NCBI GenBank assembly: GCA_044222225.1
Contig: JBGANR010000021.1
Coordinates: 1 to 64,000, forward strand
Direction of reading: 5' to 3'
Length of the DNA: 64,000 nucleotides
Origin: JBGANR01 sp044222225
GTDB taxonomy: Bacteria; Actinomycetota; Actinomycetes; Mycobacteriales; Mycobacteriaceae
Both the position numbers and the translations under genes were made by a program. This document shows positions 36,301 to 43,958 of the stretch, one piece after another. Under the pieces are notes generated by a model that worked only from the letters and a program-made list of their open reading frames with translations, searched no databases and had not been told where the DNA came from. The stretch's first letter is position 1. The number at the start of each line of letters is the position of its first letter.

Positions 36301-36375
36301 AACGAGTTCCTCAACCACTACCTGCGTGTCACCCGGCACGCGAAGCGCGTCGTGACGGACGTGTTCGGGGGATGA
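33370..36375 (+). CDS. glnE: Glutamine synthetase adenylyltransferase/adenylyl-removing enzyme
   Basis: 1001 residues with two nucleotidyltransferase halves. The first carries NYVSDVDVIFV (about residue 235) and the second GYGSDADVMVV (about 740), each with the two-Asp motif; each is followed by a GRGGL- or GKGGL-type helical domain. The protein adds or removes AMP on the glnA1 tyrosine loop according to nitrogen status. Start at GTG 33370. It overlaps the RNB gene by four bases (ATGA). Its substrate gene glnA1 lies 7.6 kb away on the other strand. Confidence 0.97.
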   Translation: MIPPPNRSTIPRPGRLGLVDAGAAAALESLGWNDEAAVPVLWSLSRSPDPDIALKALVRLSEVLGPDWAQVDAAIRGDSRLRGRLFGVLGSSTAFADHLVGSPASWRLLTAPGPGPDRDEILRRMLASVAAEPEPGHDGELVFRAQVTGPKAIIAMRLAYRDLLLELAARDIAAVVENEPVVRFVEVGRYLADLADAALTAALAVAIAQVCTLGPLQARLGVVAMGKCGARELNYVSDVDVIFVSDPADGLVSRVAGEMMRIGSQTFFEVDAGLRPEGRNGALVRTLDSHHTYYKRWAKTWEFQALLKARPCTGDVSLAREYVARLSPMVWTACERDSFVEDVQAMRRRVEELLPETVRERELKLGKGGLRDVEFAVQLLQLVHGRTDETLRVLSTVDALGALTAGGYIGRDDGANFAASYEFLRLLEHRLQLQRLKRTHTLPPSEDEEAMRWLARAAHVRPDGERDAAGMLRQEIKRQSARVRRLHAKLFYRPLLASITRLDPEVITMSADGAERQMAALGYARGKTAIGHLKAIASEGGRKGQIQTLLLPTLLEWLGETPDPDAGLLHYRRVSEACLNQSWFLRLLRDEGVVGQRLMQVLGSSAYIPELLIRSPEVIKLYADGSRDCLLVEVDSADVAKGLIASAARHEQPDRGIGVARSLRRAELARIASADLLGLLDVPQVCAALSSVWAAVLDGALRVTIADEERKTGKSAPARIAVIGMGRLGGGELGYGSDADVMVVCEPNTGVADSDAVRWATRIADNVRGLLGKPSSDPPLEVDLGLRPEGRNGPMVRTLASYEAYYAQWAQPWEVQALLRAHNVCGDPELGLRFLHMIDKTRYPEGGISADAVREIRRIKARVDAERLPRGADPATHTKLGRGGLADVEWTVQLLQLRYAHRYPGLHNTSTLQTLAVAEEAGLLDAEQAASLREAWLTATRARNALVLVRGKPTDQLPGPGKILRQVAYVAGWRDEPNEFLNHYLRVTRHAKRVVTDVFGG

Positions 36376-37784
36376 GCGTGCGCATCCACCTCCCCGAGGC
36401 CCTGACGCGCGCCGCCCCGCAGGTCGACTTCGATGCGATCGCCGAGGAGTTCGAGCTTCCCGGTGCGTTCGACGCCGCCGCCGAGGCCGAGGCGGCCGGA
36501 GCCGTCGACAGGTGCGCGGCCGAGCGCATCGACGCGACCGACGTCCCGTTCGTGACGATCGACCCGCCCGGCGCGATGGACCTCGACCAGGCCGTGCATC
36601 TGGAGGCGGACGGCGCCGGATTCCGCGTGCGGTACGCGATCGCGGACGTCGGAGCACTCGTGGCGCCCGACGGCGCGCTCGCCGCCGCCGGACGCGTCCG
36701 CGGTCAGACGTACTACCTGCCCGATCGCACCGTGCCGCTGCATCCGCGGGCGCTCTCGGAGGGGGCCGGCTCGCTGCTGCCCGACGTCGTGCGGCCCGCC
36801 GCGCTGTGGGACATCCGGTTGGCCGCGGACGGGTCCGTGTGCGACGTCGCGGTGCGGCGGGCCGCCGTGCGGTCGGTCGCGCGGCTGGACTACGCGGGCG
36901 TCCAGGCCGACGTCGACGCCGGACGGACGCACCCGTCCGTGGCGCTGTTGCCACAGGTCGGACGTCTGCGGGCGGCCTGGGGACGTGCCCACGGCGCCGT
37001 CGATCTCGCGCTGCCCGCGCAGGAGGCCGTCCGCGATGACGACGGCTGGGGGTTGCGCATCGAGCCGCGCACCGAGGTCGACGCCTGGAACGCCCAGATC
37101 TCGCTGCTGACGGGCGCCTGCGCCGCCTCACTCATGCTCGCCGCGGGCGTCGGCCTGTTGCGCACGCTGCCGCCGCCCGGCGCCGACACCGTCGAGGCCC
37201 TGCGCCGTAGCGCCGCCGCACTCGGCGTCGCCTGGCCGGCCGGCGCGACGGTCGGTGACGTCCTCGCAGGTGTCGACGCGTCCACGCCCGTCGGGCTCGC
37301 GCTGATGACCGACGCCACGAGCCTGCTGCGCGGCGCCGGCTATGCGCCCTTCGACGGCACACCGCCCGCGCAGCCGCTGCACGCCGGCGTCGGCTCGCCG
37401 TACGCACACGTCACGGCCCCGCTGCGCCGGTTCGCCGACCGCTACGCCACCGAGGTCTGCCTGGCCGCGAGCGCCGGACGGCCCGTCCCGGACTGGGCGC
37501 GTGCCGGGCTGGCGCCGGCCGCCGACGTCATGCGCCGCACGGACGCCGTCGGCCGCAAGGTCGACCGCGCCTGCCTCGACCTCACCGAGGCCGTCGTCCT
37601 CGCCGGCCGCGTCGGTGAGACGTTCGACGCCGTCGTCCTGCGCGACGACGAGATCTTCATCGCCGACCCGACGGTCTTCGCCCGCTGCAAGGGCGCGTCC
37701 GGAGACGGGCGGCGGATCGGTGTGCGACTCGTGGGGACGGACCCGGTCGGGCGGACGGTGACGTTCGAGCCCGCAGACGTCTGA
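36372..37784 (+). CDS. RNB-domain exoribonuclease
   Basis: 470 residues with an RNB catalytic domain: FVTIDPPGAMDLDQAVHLE holds the conserved Asp cluster, then VRYAIADVGALV, YYLPDRTVPLHP and, near the end, HVTAPLRRFADRYATEV. It lacks the N-terminal cold-shock and C-terminal S1 domains of classical RNase II/R, the short actinobacterial form. It degrades single-stranded RNA 3'-5' if active. Start overlaps glnE. No nearby gene explains why it is coupled to nitrogen control. Confidence 0.9.
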   Translation: MSVRIHLPEALTRAAPQVDFDAIAEEFELPGAFDAAAEAEAAGAVDRCAAERIDATDVPFVTIDPPGAMDLDQAVHLEADGAGFRVRYAIADVGALVAPDGALAAAGRVRGQTYYLPDRTVPLHPRALSEGAGSLLPDVVRPAALWDIRLAADGSVCDVAVRRAAVRSVARLDYAGVQADVDAGRTHPSVALLPQVGRLRAAWGRAHGAVDLALPAQEAVRDDDGWGLRIEPRTEVDAWNAQISLLTGACAASLMLAAGVGLLRTLPPPGADTVEALRRSAAALGVAWPAGATVGDVLAGVDASTPVGLALMTDATSLLRGAGYAPFDGTPPAQPLHAGVGSPYAHVTAPLRRFADRYATEVCLAASAGRPVPDWARAGLAPAADVMRRTDAVGRKVDRACLDLTEAVVLAGRVGETFDAVVLRDDEIFIADPTVFARCKGASGDGRRIGVRLVGTDPVGRTVTFEPADV

Positions 37785-37914
37785 TCGGTCGTAAACTACC
37801 GTCTTGATTCTGGGATACGGCGATGCCCCGGGCGGCGTGCCGAAGCAGGGGCGACCCGGGGCGTACTCCTTGACGATAGCAGGCTCGGCCGACGAGGCGG
37901 TGGGGAGCGGACTG

Positions 37915-38598
37915 ATGAACGGCGAGCCCGATTGGATCAGTGAAGTGGTCTCGGTGCCCCGTTTCGCGCCGTATCTGACGAAGACATCCGGAGACCTCCG
38001 CAGTGCCATCGACCTGTATTGGTGGAACATCGCCGCATCTGCGGCCTTCTATGCACCGCTGCAATGTCTTGAGGTCGCCCTCCGGAACTGCACTCACCGA
38101 CAGTTGACCGGCCACTTCGAACGATCTGATTGGTGGGAGGTGGCGCCGTTGAATCGAAGCGGTTTGCGGATCGTGTCGGAAACCCGAGAAAAGCTGGTCG
38201 GGCGCGGTCGTGCGTACACTGCTGACGACATGGTCGCCGAGTTCTCGTTCGGATTCTGGGTGTCTCTGGTCAGCGGCGCCTATCACCGTGACCTGTGGGT
38301 TCCCGTCTTGCATCGGGCCTTTCCCCGGCACCGGCAACCGCGACGGGCGTTGCATGCGGATCTGCGTACGGTGCTGCTGTTTCGAAACCGGATCATGCAT
38401 CACGAACCTATTCACCATCGCCATCTGGAAGCAGACCACGCCACCATCATTCGGATGATCGGGACCCTGTCTCCGTCGATGGTCGACGCGCTGGTGGTCT
38501 ACGACACAGTCGGTGCGGTGTTATCTCGCCGACCGGCATCAGGGTCGAGGGGTCGACTACCCGGCGATGGTGACGCCGGCGAGACCGTGGGCCGCTGA
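37915..38598 (+). CDS. Abi-like HEPN-domain protein
   Basis: 227 residues. SVPRFAPYLTKTSGDLRSAI opens the protein as in Abi-like proteins (Abi_2/AbiD/F group). The ribonuclease-type HEPN motif RxxxxH is present in FRNRIMHHEPIHH near residue 160, with the usual WNIAASAAFYAPLQCLEVALRN helix earlier. The family is linked with abortive infection or RNA cleavage. ATG 37915 has GGGGAG six bases upstream; the open frame extends 110 bases further upstream without a good site. It is the first gene of an accessory island not found in the mycobacterial order. Confidence 0.75.
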   Translation: MNGEPDWISEVVSVPRFAPYLTKTSGDLRSAIDLYWWNIAASAAFYAPLQCLEVALRNCTHRQLTGHFERSDWWEVAPLNRSGLRIVSETREKLVGRGRAYTADDMVAEFSFGFWVSLVSGAYHRDLWVPVLHRAFPRHRQPRRALHADLRTVLLFRNRIMHHEPIHHRHLEADHATIIRMIGTLSPSMVDALVVYDTVGAVLSRRPASGSRGRLPGDGDAGETVGR

Positions 38599-39440
38599 GG
38601 TCAGCGCCGTTCGTGCCGCGACCACCGCCGGGTGCTCGGCCGCGCCTCGCCGACAGGCCAGGAACGTGCGGCGGCGCGTCGGCAACTCGGTGAGCACCAC
38701 CGATGCCGGCGGCCGCTCCGCGCCGAGTGCGGGCACGAAGGCGACGCCCTGTCCGGCGGCGACCAGCGCGAGGACGGTGCTGAAGTCGTCCGTGAGATGC
38801 CGGATGCGGGGGGTGAAGCCGGCCGCCTCGCAGGTGCGCAACGTCATCGTGTGGCACAGGGTGCCGACGGTGCCGGCGATCCAGGAAACGTCGGTGAGAT
38901 CGCTGAGGGACGCGCTCGAGCGGGCCGCGAGATAGACCGGTTCGGTGAGCAGAAGTCGGGCCTCGAGCGCGGGATCGCGAGGTGCCGGGACGTAGTCGTA
39001 CTCCTGGACGAGGGCGACGTCGAGCGTGCCGGTGCGCAGTGCGTCGGGGACCTCGGCCGGATCGATCTCGGTGATCATGGTCGTCAGGAGGGGGTGGTCG
39101 GCGGTGAGGGAGACAAGGGTCGTCGGCAGGAGGGCGTGCCCAGCCGTCGCGAACGCGCCGATCCGGAGGGTGCCGGTGAGCTCGCTGCCGGATAGTTCCG
39201 TTGAGCCCGCTCGAGGACGGCGAGGATCGTCTCGGTGTGGTCGACGAGTCGAAGAGCTGCGGGGGTGAGGGCCACGCGACGTCCCGAGCGGGTGAGCAGA
39301 GCGGTTCCGGCTTCGCGCTCGAGTGCGGAGAGTTGCTGCGACACCGCGGACGGCGTGTAGTCGAGCGCTTCAGCGACCGCCGCGATGGTGCCGCGTCTGG
39401 CCAGTTCCCGGAGCAGCCGCAGTCGGCGGACATCGAGCAT
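38557..39440 (-). pseudogene. LysR-type regulator broken by a frameshift
   Basis: The N-terminal part (39440 down to about 39200) encodes a normal LysR helix-turn-helix (LRELARRGTIAAVAEALDYT, SAVSQQLSALEREAGTALL). The effector-binding part lies in another frame: LSGSELTGTLRIGAF begins at about 39197 and continues to the stop at 38557. Joining them needs one extra base near 39196-39199, so a single-base deletion or sequencing error has split the gene. The helical linker is otherwise intact, pointing to recent decay. The gene is divergent from the DapA-like enzyme, which it probably regulated, and its 3' end overlaps the Abi gene by 42 bases. Confidence 0.8.
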
Positions 39441-39510
39441 CAGATCAGCTTATGCTTGCTGTGAGAAATCTGAACTGGATCTGAGGGCATTGCGGGTCGA
39501 GACTCGAAGC

Positions 39511-40386
39511 ATGCCACTCTCCGGACTGCTCGTACCTCTGATCACTCCCTTTGACGCCGGGGGCGAACTCGCACTGGACGCCCTCGAATCGCACGCCCAC
39601 GCCGTCCTCGACGCCGGCGCCGACGGCGTCGTCGCGCTCGGCACGACGGGTGAGCCCGCCACATTGAGCGCCGGTGAGCGCTCACTCGTCGTCGAGGTCT
39701 GCGCCCGCGTGTGCGATGAGCGGAGGGCCGCACTCGTGGTCGGCGCGGGCGGCAACTCGACGGCGGCGACCATCGAAGCGCTGCAGGGGATCGGTCGAGG
39801 CGTCACAGCCGCGCTGACCGTCGTGCCGTATTACACGAGGCCGAGCGAAGCAGGCGTCGTCGCGCACTTCCGCGCCGTGGCGGCGGCGAGCCCGGTGCCG
39901 ATCATCGTCTACAACATTCCGTATCGGACCGGTCGTCCGCTCCGGGCTGAGACGCTGCGCGAGCTCGCCGAGATTCCGGGTGTCGTCGGTTTCAAGCACG
40001 CGGTCGGCGGCATCGACGACGCGACGGTGTCGTTCCTCGCCTCAGGGCCGTCCGTTTCGGTGTTGGCGGGCGACGATCTCTTCGCCTCGGCGATGCTCGC
40101 TCTCGGGGCGCCGGGCGGCATTCTTGCGACGGCGAACGTCGCTCCACGGACGTGCGCGCGACTGGTCGCCGCGTGGCGCGCGGGTGACGTGGCGACCGGG
40201 CGGGCCGTCGGGAATCGGCTCGCCCCCGCCGCGTCGGCGCTCTTCGGTGAACCGAATCCGGTGCTGGTCAAGGCCGTTCTCGCCGAGCGCGGTGTCATCC
40301 CCACGCCGACGGTACGACTGCCGCTGTTGCCAGCCGGGCCGGAGCGTCTCGCGGAGGCGCTGGTAGCCGTCCATGGCTTGGATTGA
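39511..40386 (+). CDS. DapA-family aldolase (dihydrodipicolinate synthase-like)
   Basis: 291-residue class I aldolase: GLLVPLITPFDAGGEL, GTTGEPATLSAGER, VPYYTRPSEAG, the Tyr motif YNIPYRTG and the Schiff-base lysine in GFKHAVGGI. All DapA hallmarks are present. Because a housekeeping dapA is usually with dapB elsewhere, and this one sits in an accessory stretch next to a LysR gene, it may act on a different keto acid such as in a catabolic path. ATG 39511 is the natural start. A nested palindrome follows the stop by 15 bases. Confidence 0.88.
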   Translation: MPLSGLLVPLITPFDAGGELALDALESHAHAVLDAGADGVVALGTTGEPATLSAGERSLVVEVCARVCDERRAALVVGAGGNSTAATIEALQGIGRGVTAALTVVPYYTRPSEAGVVAHFRAVAAASPVPIIVYNIPYRTGRPLRAETLRELAEIPGVVGFKHAVGGIDDATVSFLASGPSVSVLAGDDLFASAMLALGAPGGILATANVAPRTCARLVAAWRAGDVATGRAVGNRLAPAASALFGEPNPVLVKAVLAERGVIPTPTVRLPLLPAGPERLAEALVAVHGLD

Positions 40387-40400
40387 CGGGCGAGGTGCCG

Positions 40401-40464
40401 TCGGCCAACCCGCTGGACAACGGCCAACGTCATGACGTTGGCCGTTGTCCATGACGTTGGCCGA
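40401..40464. repeat. Nested perfect palindrome between the DapA-like gene and a toxin-like module
   Basis: A 38-bp perfect palindrome without a loop spans 40414-40451, and the motif GACGTTGGCC recurs three more times around it. Outer arms TCGGCCAAC (40401-40409) and GTTGGCCGA (40456-40464) enclose it. It may end the dapA-like transcript or be the operator of the operon starting at 40545. Confidence 0.85.
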
Positions 40465-40544
40465 GGCGGGCCGGCTCGCCTGCGGCAAGGGCGGTTCGGT
40501 GACTCGGGCCGTAGAGTTGTTCATGCTCTGAGCGAGGAGGTGTC

Positions 40545-40856
40545 ATGGCCGGGAAAGTTCTGTATCGGGATATCGTGCCGTACGACGTGCCGATGTCGTT
40601 AGAGGCTTTGGGCGGCCCGCTTTCGGGGACGATCGAATTGCCGATGACGGTGCACTGGGGGCCGCGGCGAGTGTTCGACCTGAGCGTGCCGGCTTTGCGT
40701 CGCGCGGCCTATCGGGCGATCGTGCGTGAAGGCACTTCCGATGTGCAGGAGGCGCTGCTGAACGCCGAGCTGTTGCGGGAGATCTGGTCGGATCTGGTGC
40801 TCCCGGACCGTTGCCGGGCGTTGTGGGAGGCCCGTTTCATCGAGCTCGCGGTGTAG
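40545..40856 (+). CDS. Small protein, putative antitoxin of an AbiEii-type module
   Basis: 103 residues with a clear ribosome binding site (GAGGAGG before ATG 40545). No named domain; LPMTVHWGPRRVFDL and VREGTSDVQEALLN are the most distinctive parts. It directly precedes a degraded AbiEii-like nucleotidyltransferase gene, the position of the antitoxin in such pairs, and stands behind a palindrome that could be its own operator. The role is inferred from context only. Confidence 0.5.
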   Translation: MAGKVLYRDIVPYDVPMSLEALGGPLSGTIELPMTVHWGPRRVFDLSVPALRRAAYRAIVREGTSDVQEALLNAELLREIWSDLVLPDRCRALWEARFIELAV

Positions 40857-40865
40857 TCGTCGGGC

Positions 40866-41429
40866 TGACTGGTCGCCGAAGACGAAGAACGTCAGGGTCG
40901 ACCTGTTCTCGGAGCCGTTGATCGGCGACGAGGAGTTTCGGGCTGCCACGGTGAAAGGGAGAGTGCGCTCAGACGTGCCGGGTACGAGGTCGTCCGGCTT
41001 CGAGCCACGGCCGCCTTTGCGCGACTGCGTGTCCACGATCACCACGGGCGGGTGCTGGACGTGGACCTTGCTGTGAACTGGCGCGCCGATCCGCCGGTGC
41101 AGATGAGCGTCGGACCGGTGCTCTCCGAACGTGATGCCGTGGCGGGCAAATTATCGGCCGTCTATTCGCGGGGCGAGGTGCGTGACTTCCTCGACCTAGA
41201 CGCGATCCGGTCGTCCGGTCGTTACGGCGACGACGATCTCATCGCCCTGGGGAAAGAGCACGACGATGGTTTCGACGAAGTGATGTTCGCCGAACAGCTT
41301 TCTCGGGTGCTTCGCATCGACGCGCTTGAAGCGGCGGAGTATGGAGTGACGACCGTCGACTTCACCTCGATGCAGGAACGTGTCGTGGCGTGGGCGGTCA
41401 GGCTTCGGGATGAGAACTCACCTGCGTGA
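40866..41429 (+). pseudogene. AbiEii/AbiGii-type nucleotidyltransferase remnant, frameshifted
   Basis: The C-terminal part reads on from LRRAGYEVVRLRATAAFARL through VNWRADPPVQMSVGPVLSER to SRGEVRDFLDLDAIRSSGRY, typical for AbiEii-family toxins. Upstream, KNVRVDLFSEPLIGDEE, the expected Asp-rich strand, is in another frame; the shift is around 40950-40965, so one base is missing. The N-terminal glycine-serine motif is not found. The gene is thus probably inactive, leaving the neighbouring small protein as an orphan. Confidence 0.7.
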
Positions 41430-41463
41430 CGGTTCGCCGGCTCTGACCTCGCGCGGCCGGCCG

Positions 41464-42513
41464 TCACCGCCCGCGCCTCGTCGCGAGGATCACGATGAAC
41501 GCCGGAACCCCGACGAGGGCCGTCGCCACTCCGACCGGGACCTCCTGCGGCGCCAGGACGACGCGCGCCGCGGTGTCGACCCACACGAGGAACACCGCGC
41601 CGAGCAGCGCCGTCGTCGGTATCGCCACGCGGTGCCGCGCTCCGACGAGCGCCCGGGCGACGTGCGGCAGCACCAGCCCGACGAACCCGATCGCCCCGGA
41701 CACACTGACGATGACGGCCGTGACCAGCGCCGTCGACACGAGCAGCGTGACCTGCGTCCGGCGGACGTCCACGCCGAGGGACGACGCCGCACCGCGGCCG
41801 AAGGTGAACGCGTCGAGCGCGGACGCGTTGCCGACGCAGACGGCGACCCCGACCACGACGGCCGCGGCGGCGACCGCGACGTCCGTCCAGCTCGCCGAGG
41901 AGAGCGAGCCGAGCAGCCAGAACAGCACGCCGCGGGTCTGCTCGGCGTCGGCGGAGGTGAACACGATGAACGACGTCAGCGCCGAGAACAGCTGCGTCGC
42001 CGCGATCCCGGCGAGCAGCACCCGATCGGTGGTGCCGCCCGCGACATGAGCGAGCGTCAGGACCGTCGCGAATGCGACGAGGGCGCCGACGAACGCCCCG
42101 CCGGCCATTCCGACGACGCCGCCGCCGACGCCGACGAGGATGACGGCGACGGCGCCCGTCGACGCCCCGGACGACACGCCGAGCACGAACGGGTCGGCCA
42201 GCGGGTTGCGCAGCAGCGATTGGAGCACCGCGCCGCAGACGGCCAGGCCCGCGCCGCACGCGGCGGCGAGTAGCGCCCGCGGCAGCCGCAGATCCCAGAC
42301 GATGCCCTCCTGGATCCGCGACAGTCCCGACGCGCCGCCGAACACCTTCGTCCCGGCGACCCGCAGGACGTCGTCGGGACCGAGGTCGGACGGCCCGATC
42401 GCCACCGCAGCGGCGATCGAGCCGGCGAGCAGCGCGAGCCCGCCGGCCCACAGCACGGCGAGGGCGACGGGGCCGCGTACCCGGAGCCCGCGCCGCACCT
42501 CGGCCACCGTCAC
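41464..42513 (-). CDS. btuC: FecCD/BtuC-family ABC transporter permease
   Basis: 349-residue, nine-to-ten-helix permease of the BtuC/FecD family. LRLPRALLAAACGAGLAVCG, QSLLRNPLADPFVLGVSSGA and IGFVGLVLPHVARALVG are family signatures for cobalamin or siderophore import. GTG 42513 follows the binding-protein stop by three bases, so they form one transcript, and a cobalamin riboswitch upstream points to vitamin B12 as cargo. No ATPase gene is found next to it; the neighbour is a degraded toxin gene. Confidence 0.85.
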   Translation of the reverse strand: MTVAEVRRGLRVRGPVALAVLWAGGLALLAGSIAAAVAIGPSDLGPDDVLRVAGTKVFGGASGLSRIQEGIVWDLRLPRALLAAACGAGLAVCGAVLQSLLRNPLADPFVLGVSSGASTGAVAVILVGVGGGVVGMAGGAFVGALVAFATVLTLAHVAGGTTDRVLLAGIAATQLFSALTSFIVFTSADAEQTRGVLFWLLGSLSSASWTDVAVAAAAVVVGVAVCVGNASALDAFTFGRGAASSLGVDVRRTQVTLLVSTALVTAVIVSVSGAIGFVGLVLPHVARALVGARHRVAIPTTALLGAVFLVWVDTAARVVLAPQEVPVGVATALVGVPAFIVILATRRGR

Positions 42514-42515
42514 CG

Positions 42516-43553
42516 TCAGCCGGCCAGACCGAGCCTGCGCAGGCCGGCGGCGACGTTCTCGATCCCGTAGACGGTGCGCAGCGACGGATTCATCTCGGCG
42601 CCCGTGACGAGGATGTAGCGCCGGTTCTTGACGGCGTCCATCTCGCGGGTGACCGGGTTCGATTCGAGGAACTCGATCTTCGCCCTGCCCGATTCCGCGG
42701 TCTGGCTCTTGCGGGTCAGATCGCCGAGGACGAGCACGTCCGGATTGCGGGCGGCGACCACCTCCCAGTTGATCTGCGGCCACTCGTCCTTGGTGTCGTC
42801 GAAGACGTTGCGCAGGCCGAGGGTGTTCGCGATGATGCCCGGCGCCCCGCAGCAGCCGGCGAGATACGGCGACTCGGCATTGGCGAACCAGAACATCGCG
42901 GACGTCTTGGTGGTCTTCGCCGGTACCGACGCCTGGGCCTTGGTGACCTTGTCGCGCAGCTCGCCGACCAGCGTCTCGCCGCGGCCGGAGACGTCGAAGA
43001 CGCGGGCGAGCTCGGTGATCTCCTTGTAGACGAGATCCAACGTGGCGGGCGTCTGGCGGGCGCCGTCCTCGCTGCCTTCGGTCGTCTTGCCTTCGCAATC
43101 GGACGGCGCCAGGTACGTGCCGACGCCGAGGTCGCTGAACCGGTCGCGGGTCGCGACGCCGCCCGGACCGAGTGTGCTGATGAACGAGGCCGCGACGAAG
43201 TCCGGTTCGGTGGCGAGCACCGTCTCCAGCGCCGGCTTGTTGTCCGCGAGACGCGGCACCTTCGCGTTCGCATCGGCGAGGGCGGGGAGGACGGGGTCGG
43301 TCCAGGTGGCGGTGCCGACCAGTCGGTCGGCGACGCCGAGGGAGAGCAGGACCTCGGTGGTTCCCTGGTTGAGTGAGACGGCCCGCTTCGGCGGTGCGGG
43401 GACGGTGACGTCCCGGCCGCAGTTGGCGAGGGTGAACGGATAGCCGGCGACGGCCGCGGGGGACGCGGAGTCGCCGTCGGCGCTGCTGCAGGCGCCGAGC
43501 AGGAGGGCGGTGACCGCCGTGCCGGCGGCGGATACGCGGAAACGATGCTTCAC
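42516..43553 (-). CDS. btuF: Periplasmic-binding lipoprotein for cobalamin (BtuF-like)
   Basis: 345 residues. Signal and lipobox VTALLLGACSSADGDS, then the two-lobe helical-backbone binding fold: RAVSLNQGTTEVLLSLGVADRL and RNPDVLVLGDLTRKS. Cysteine-rich ESPYLAGCCGAPGIIANTLG is typical of BtuF-like binders. GTG 43553 with GGAG eight bases upstream is the start; the longer frame would run into the riboswitch. It captures B12 for the BtuC permease. Specificity for cobalamin rests mainly on the riboswitch. Confidence 0.83.
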   Translation of the reverse strand: MKHRFRVSAAGTAVTALLLGACSSADGDSASPAAVAGYPFTLANCGRDVTVPAPPKRAVSLNQGTTEVLLSLGVADRLVGTATWTDPVLPALADANAKVPRLADNKPALETVLATEPDFVAASFISTLGPGGVATRDRFSDLGVGTYLAPSDCEGKTTEGSEDGARQTPATLDLVYKEITELARVFDVSGRGETLVGELRDKVTKAQASVPAKTTKTSAMFWFANAESPYLAGCCGAPGIIANTLGLRNVFDDTKDEWPQINWEVVAARNPDVLVLGDLTRKSQTAESGRAKIEFLESNPVTREMDAVKNRRYILVTGAEMNPSLRTVYGIENVAAGLRRLGLAG

Positions 43554-43625
43554 GAGAAGGGCTCCGGATGAGGTCGGGGCTTGGCACGCGAAGCCCGAAG
43601 AACACGACCTCTCGGCGGCTGCCGA

Positions 43626-43785
43626 AAGGGCCAGCAGGTCTTCGGACTCGGGTTCATCCGGTGCGGACGCCTTCCCAGACGCCGCGGCGCCCAGTGGCAT
43701 ATCGTCCGCCCGTCCCCCTCACCGCTGCGCGTCAGTCTCGGATTCGCACCGAGTTCCCTGCCCTGGTGGGTCGACTGGCGTCTCG
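43626..43785 (-). promoter_or_regulatory. Cobalamin riboswitch upstream of btuF-btuC
   Basis: On the minus strand the leader contains GGCAGGGAACTCGGTGCGAA, then GCCACTGGGCG and TCTGGGAAGGCG, and the B12 box GAGTCCGAAGACCTGCTGGC (near 43631-43650), in the order of the cobalamin riboswitch core. Between the box and the start codon GAGGTCG and CGACCTC can pair, possibly hiding the translation start. Bound B12 would lower expression of the importer. Edges are approximate. Confidence 0.85.
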
Positions 43786-43820
43786 GATGATACGCGGAGC
43801 CGAGGGACGAGCGGGTAGAC

Positions 43821-43858
43821 GACTCGACCCGCCCGGCCGTCGCCGGACGGGTCGAGTC
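43821..43858 (-). terminator. GC-rich hairpin downstream of glnA1
   Basis: 17-base arms (43821-43837 and 43842-43858) pair at 16 of 17 positions around a four-base loop. Lying after glnA1 and the dispersed repeat but before the riboswitch promoter, it would stop read-through from glnA1 into btuF. Confidence 0.65.
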
Positions 43859-43872
43859 GACATCAGCTGTGC

Positions 43873-43949
43873 CTCCCCGGATGTCCGGCTGAGCGGCCCA
43901 CCGAGGCGATTATCTCCTCGGCGGTTCGCCCAGCCGGACATCTGGGGAG
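43873..43949. repeat. Dispersed palindromic element, copy 2
   Basis: 34-base arms (43873-43906 and 43916-43949) match as an inverted repeat at 29 of 34 positions, with an AT-rich loop. The left arm matches copy 1 near 4092 at 32 of 35 bases. It lies nine bases after the glnA1 stop. Confidence 0.75.
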
Positions 43950-43958
43950 CGTCGTGGC

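Noticed and set aside
33280..37131. 1283-residue open frame on the minus strand across glnE
   Set aside because: Low-complexity R/P/H-rich sequence typical of a reverse shadow; glnE and the RNB gene explain the region.
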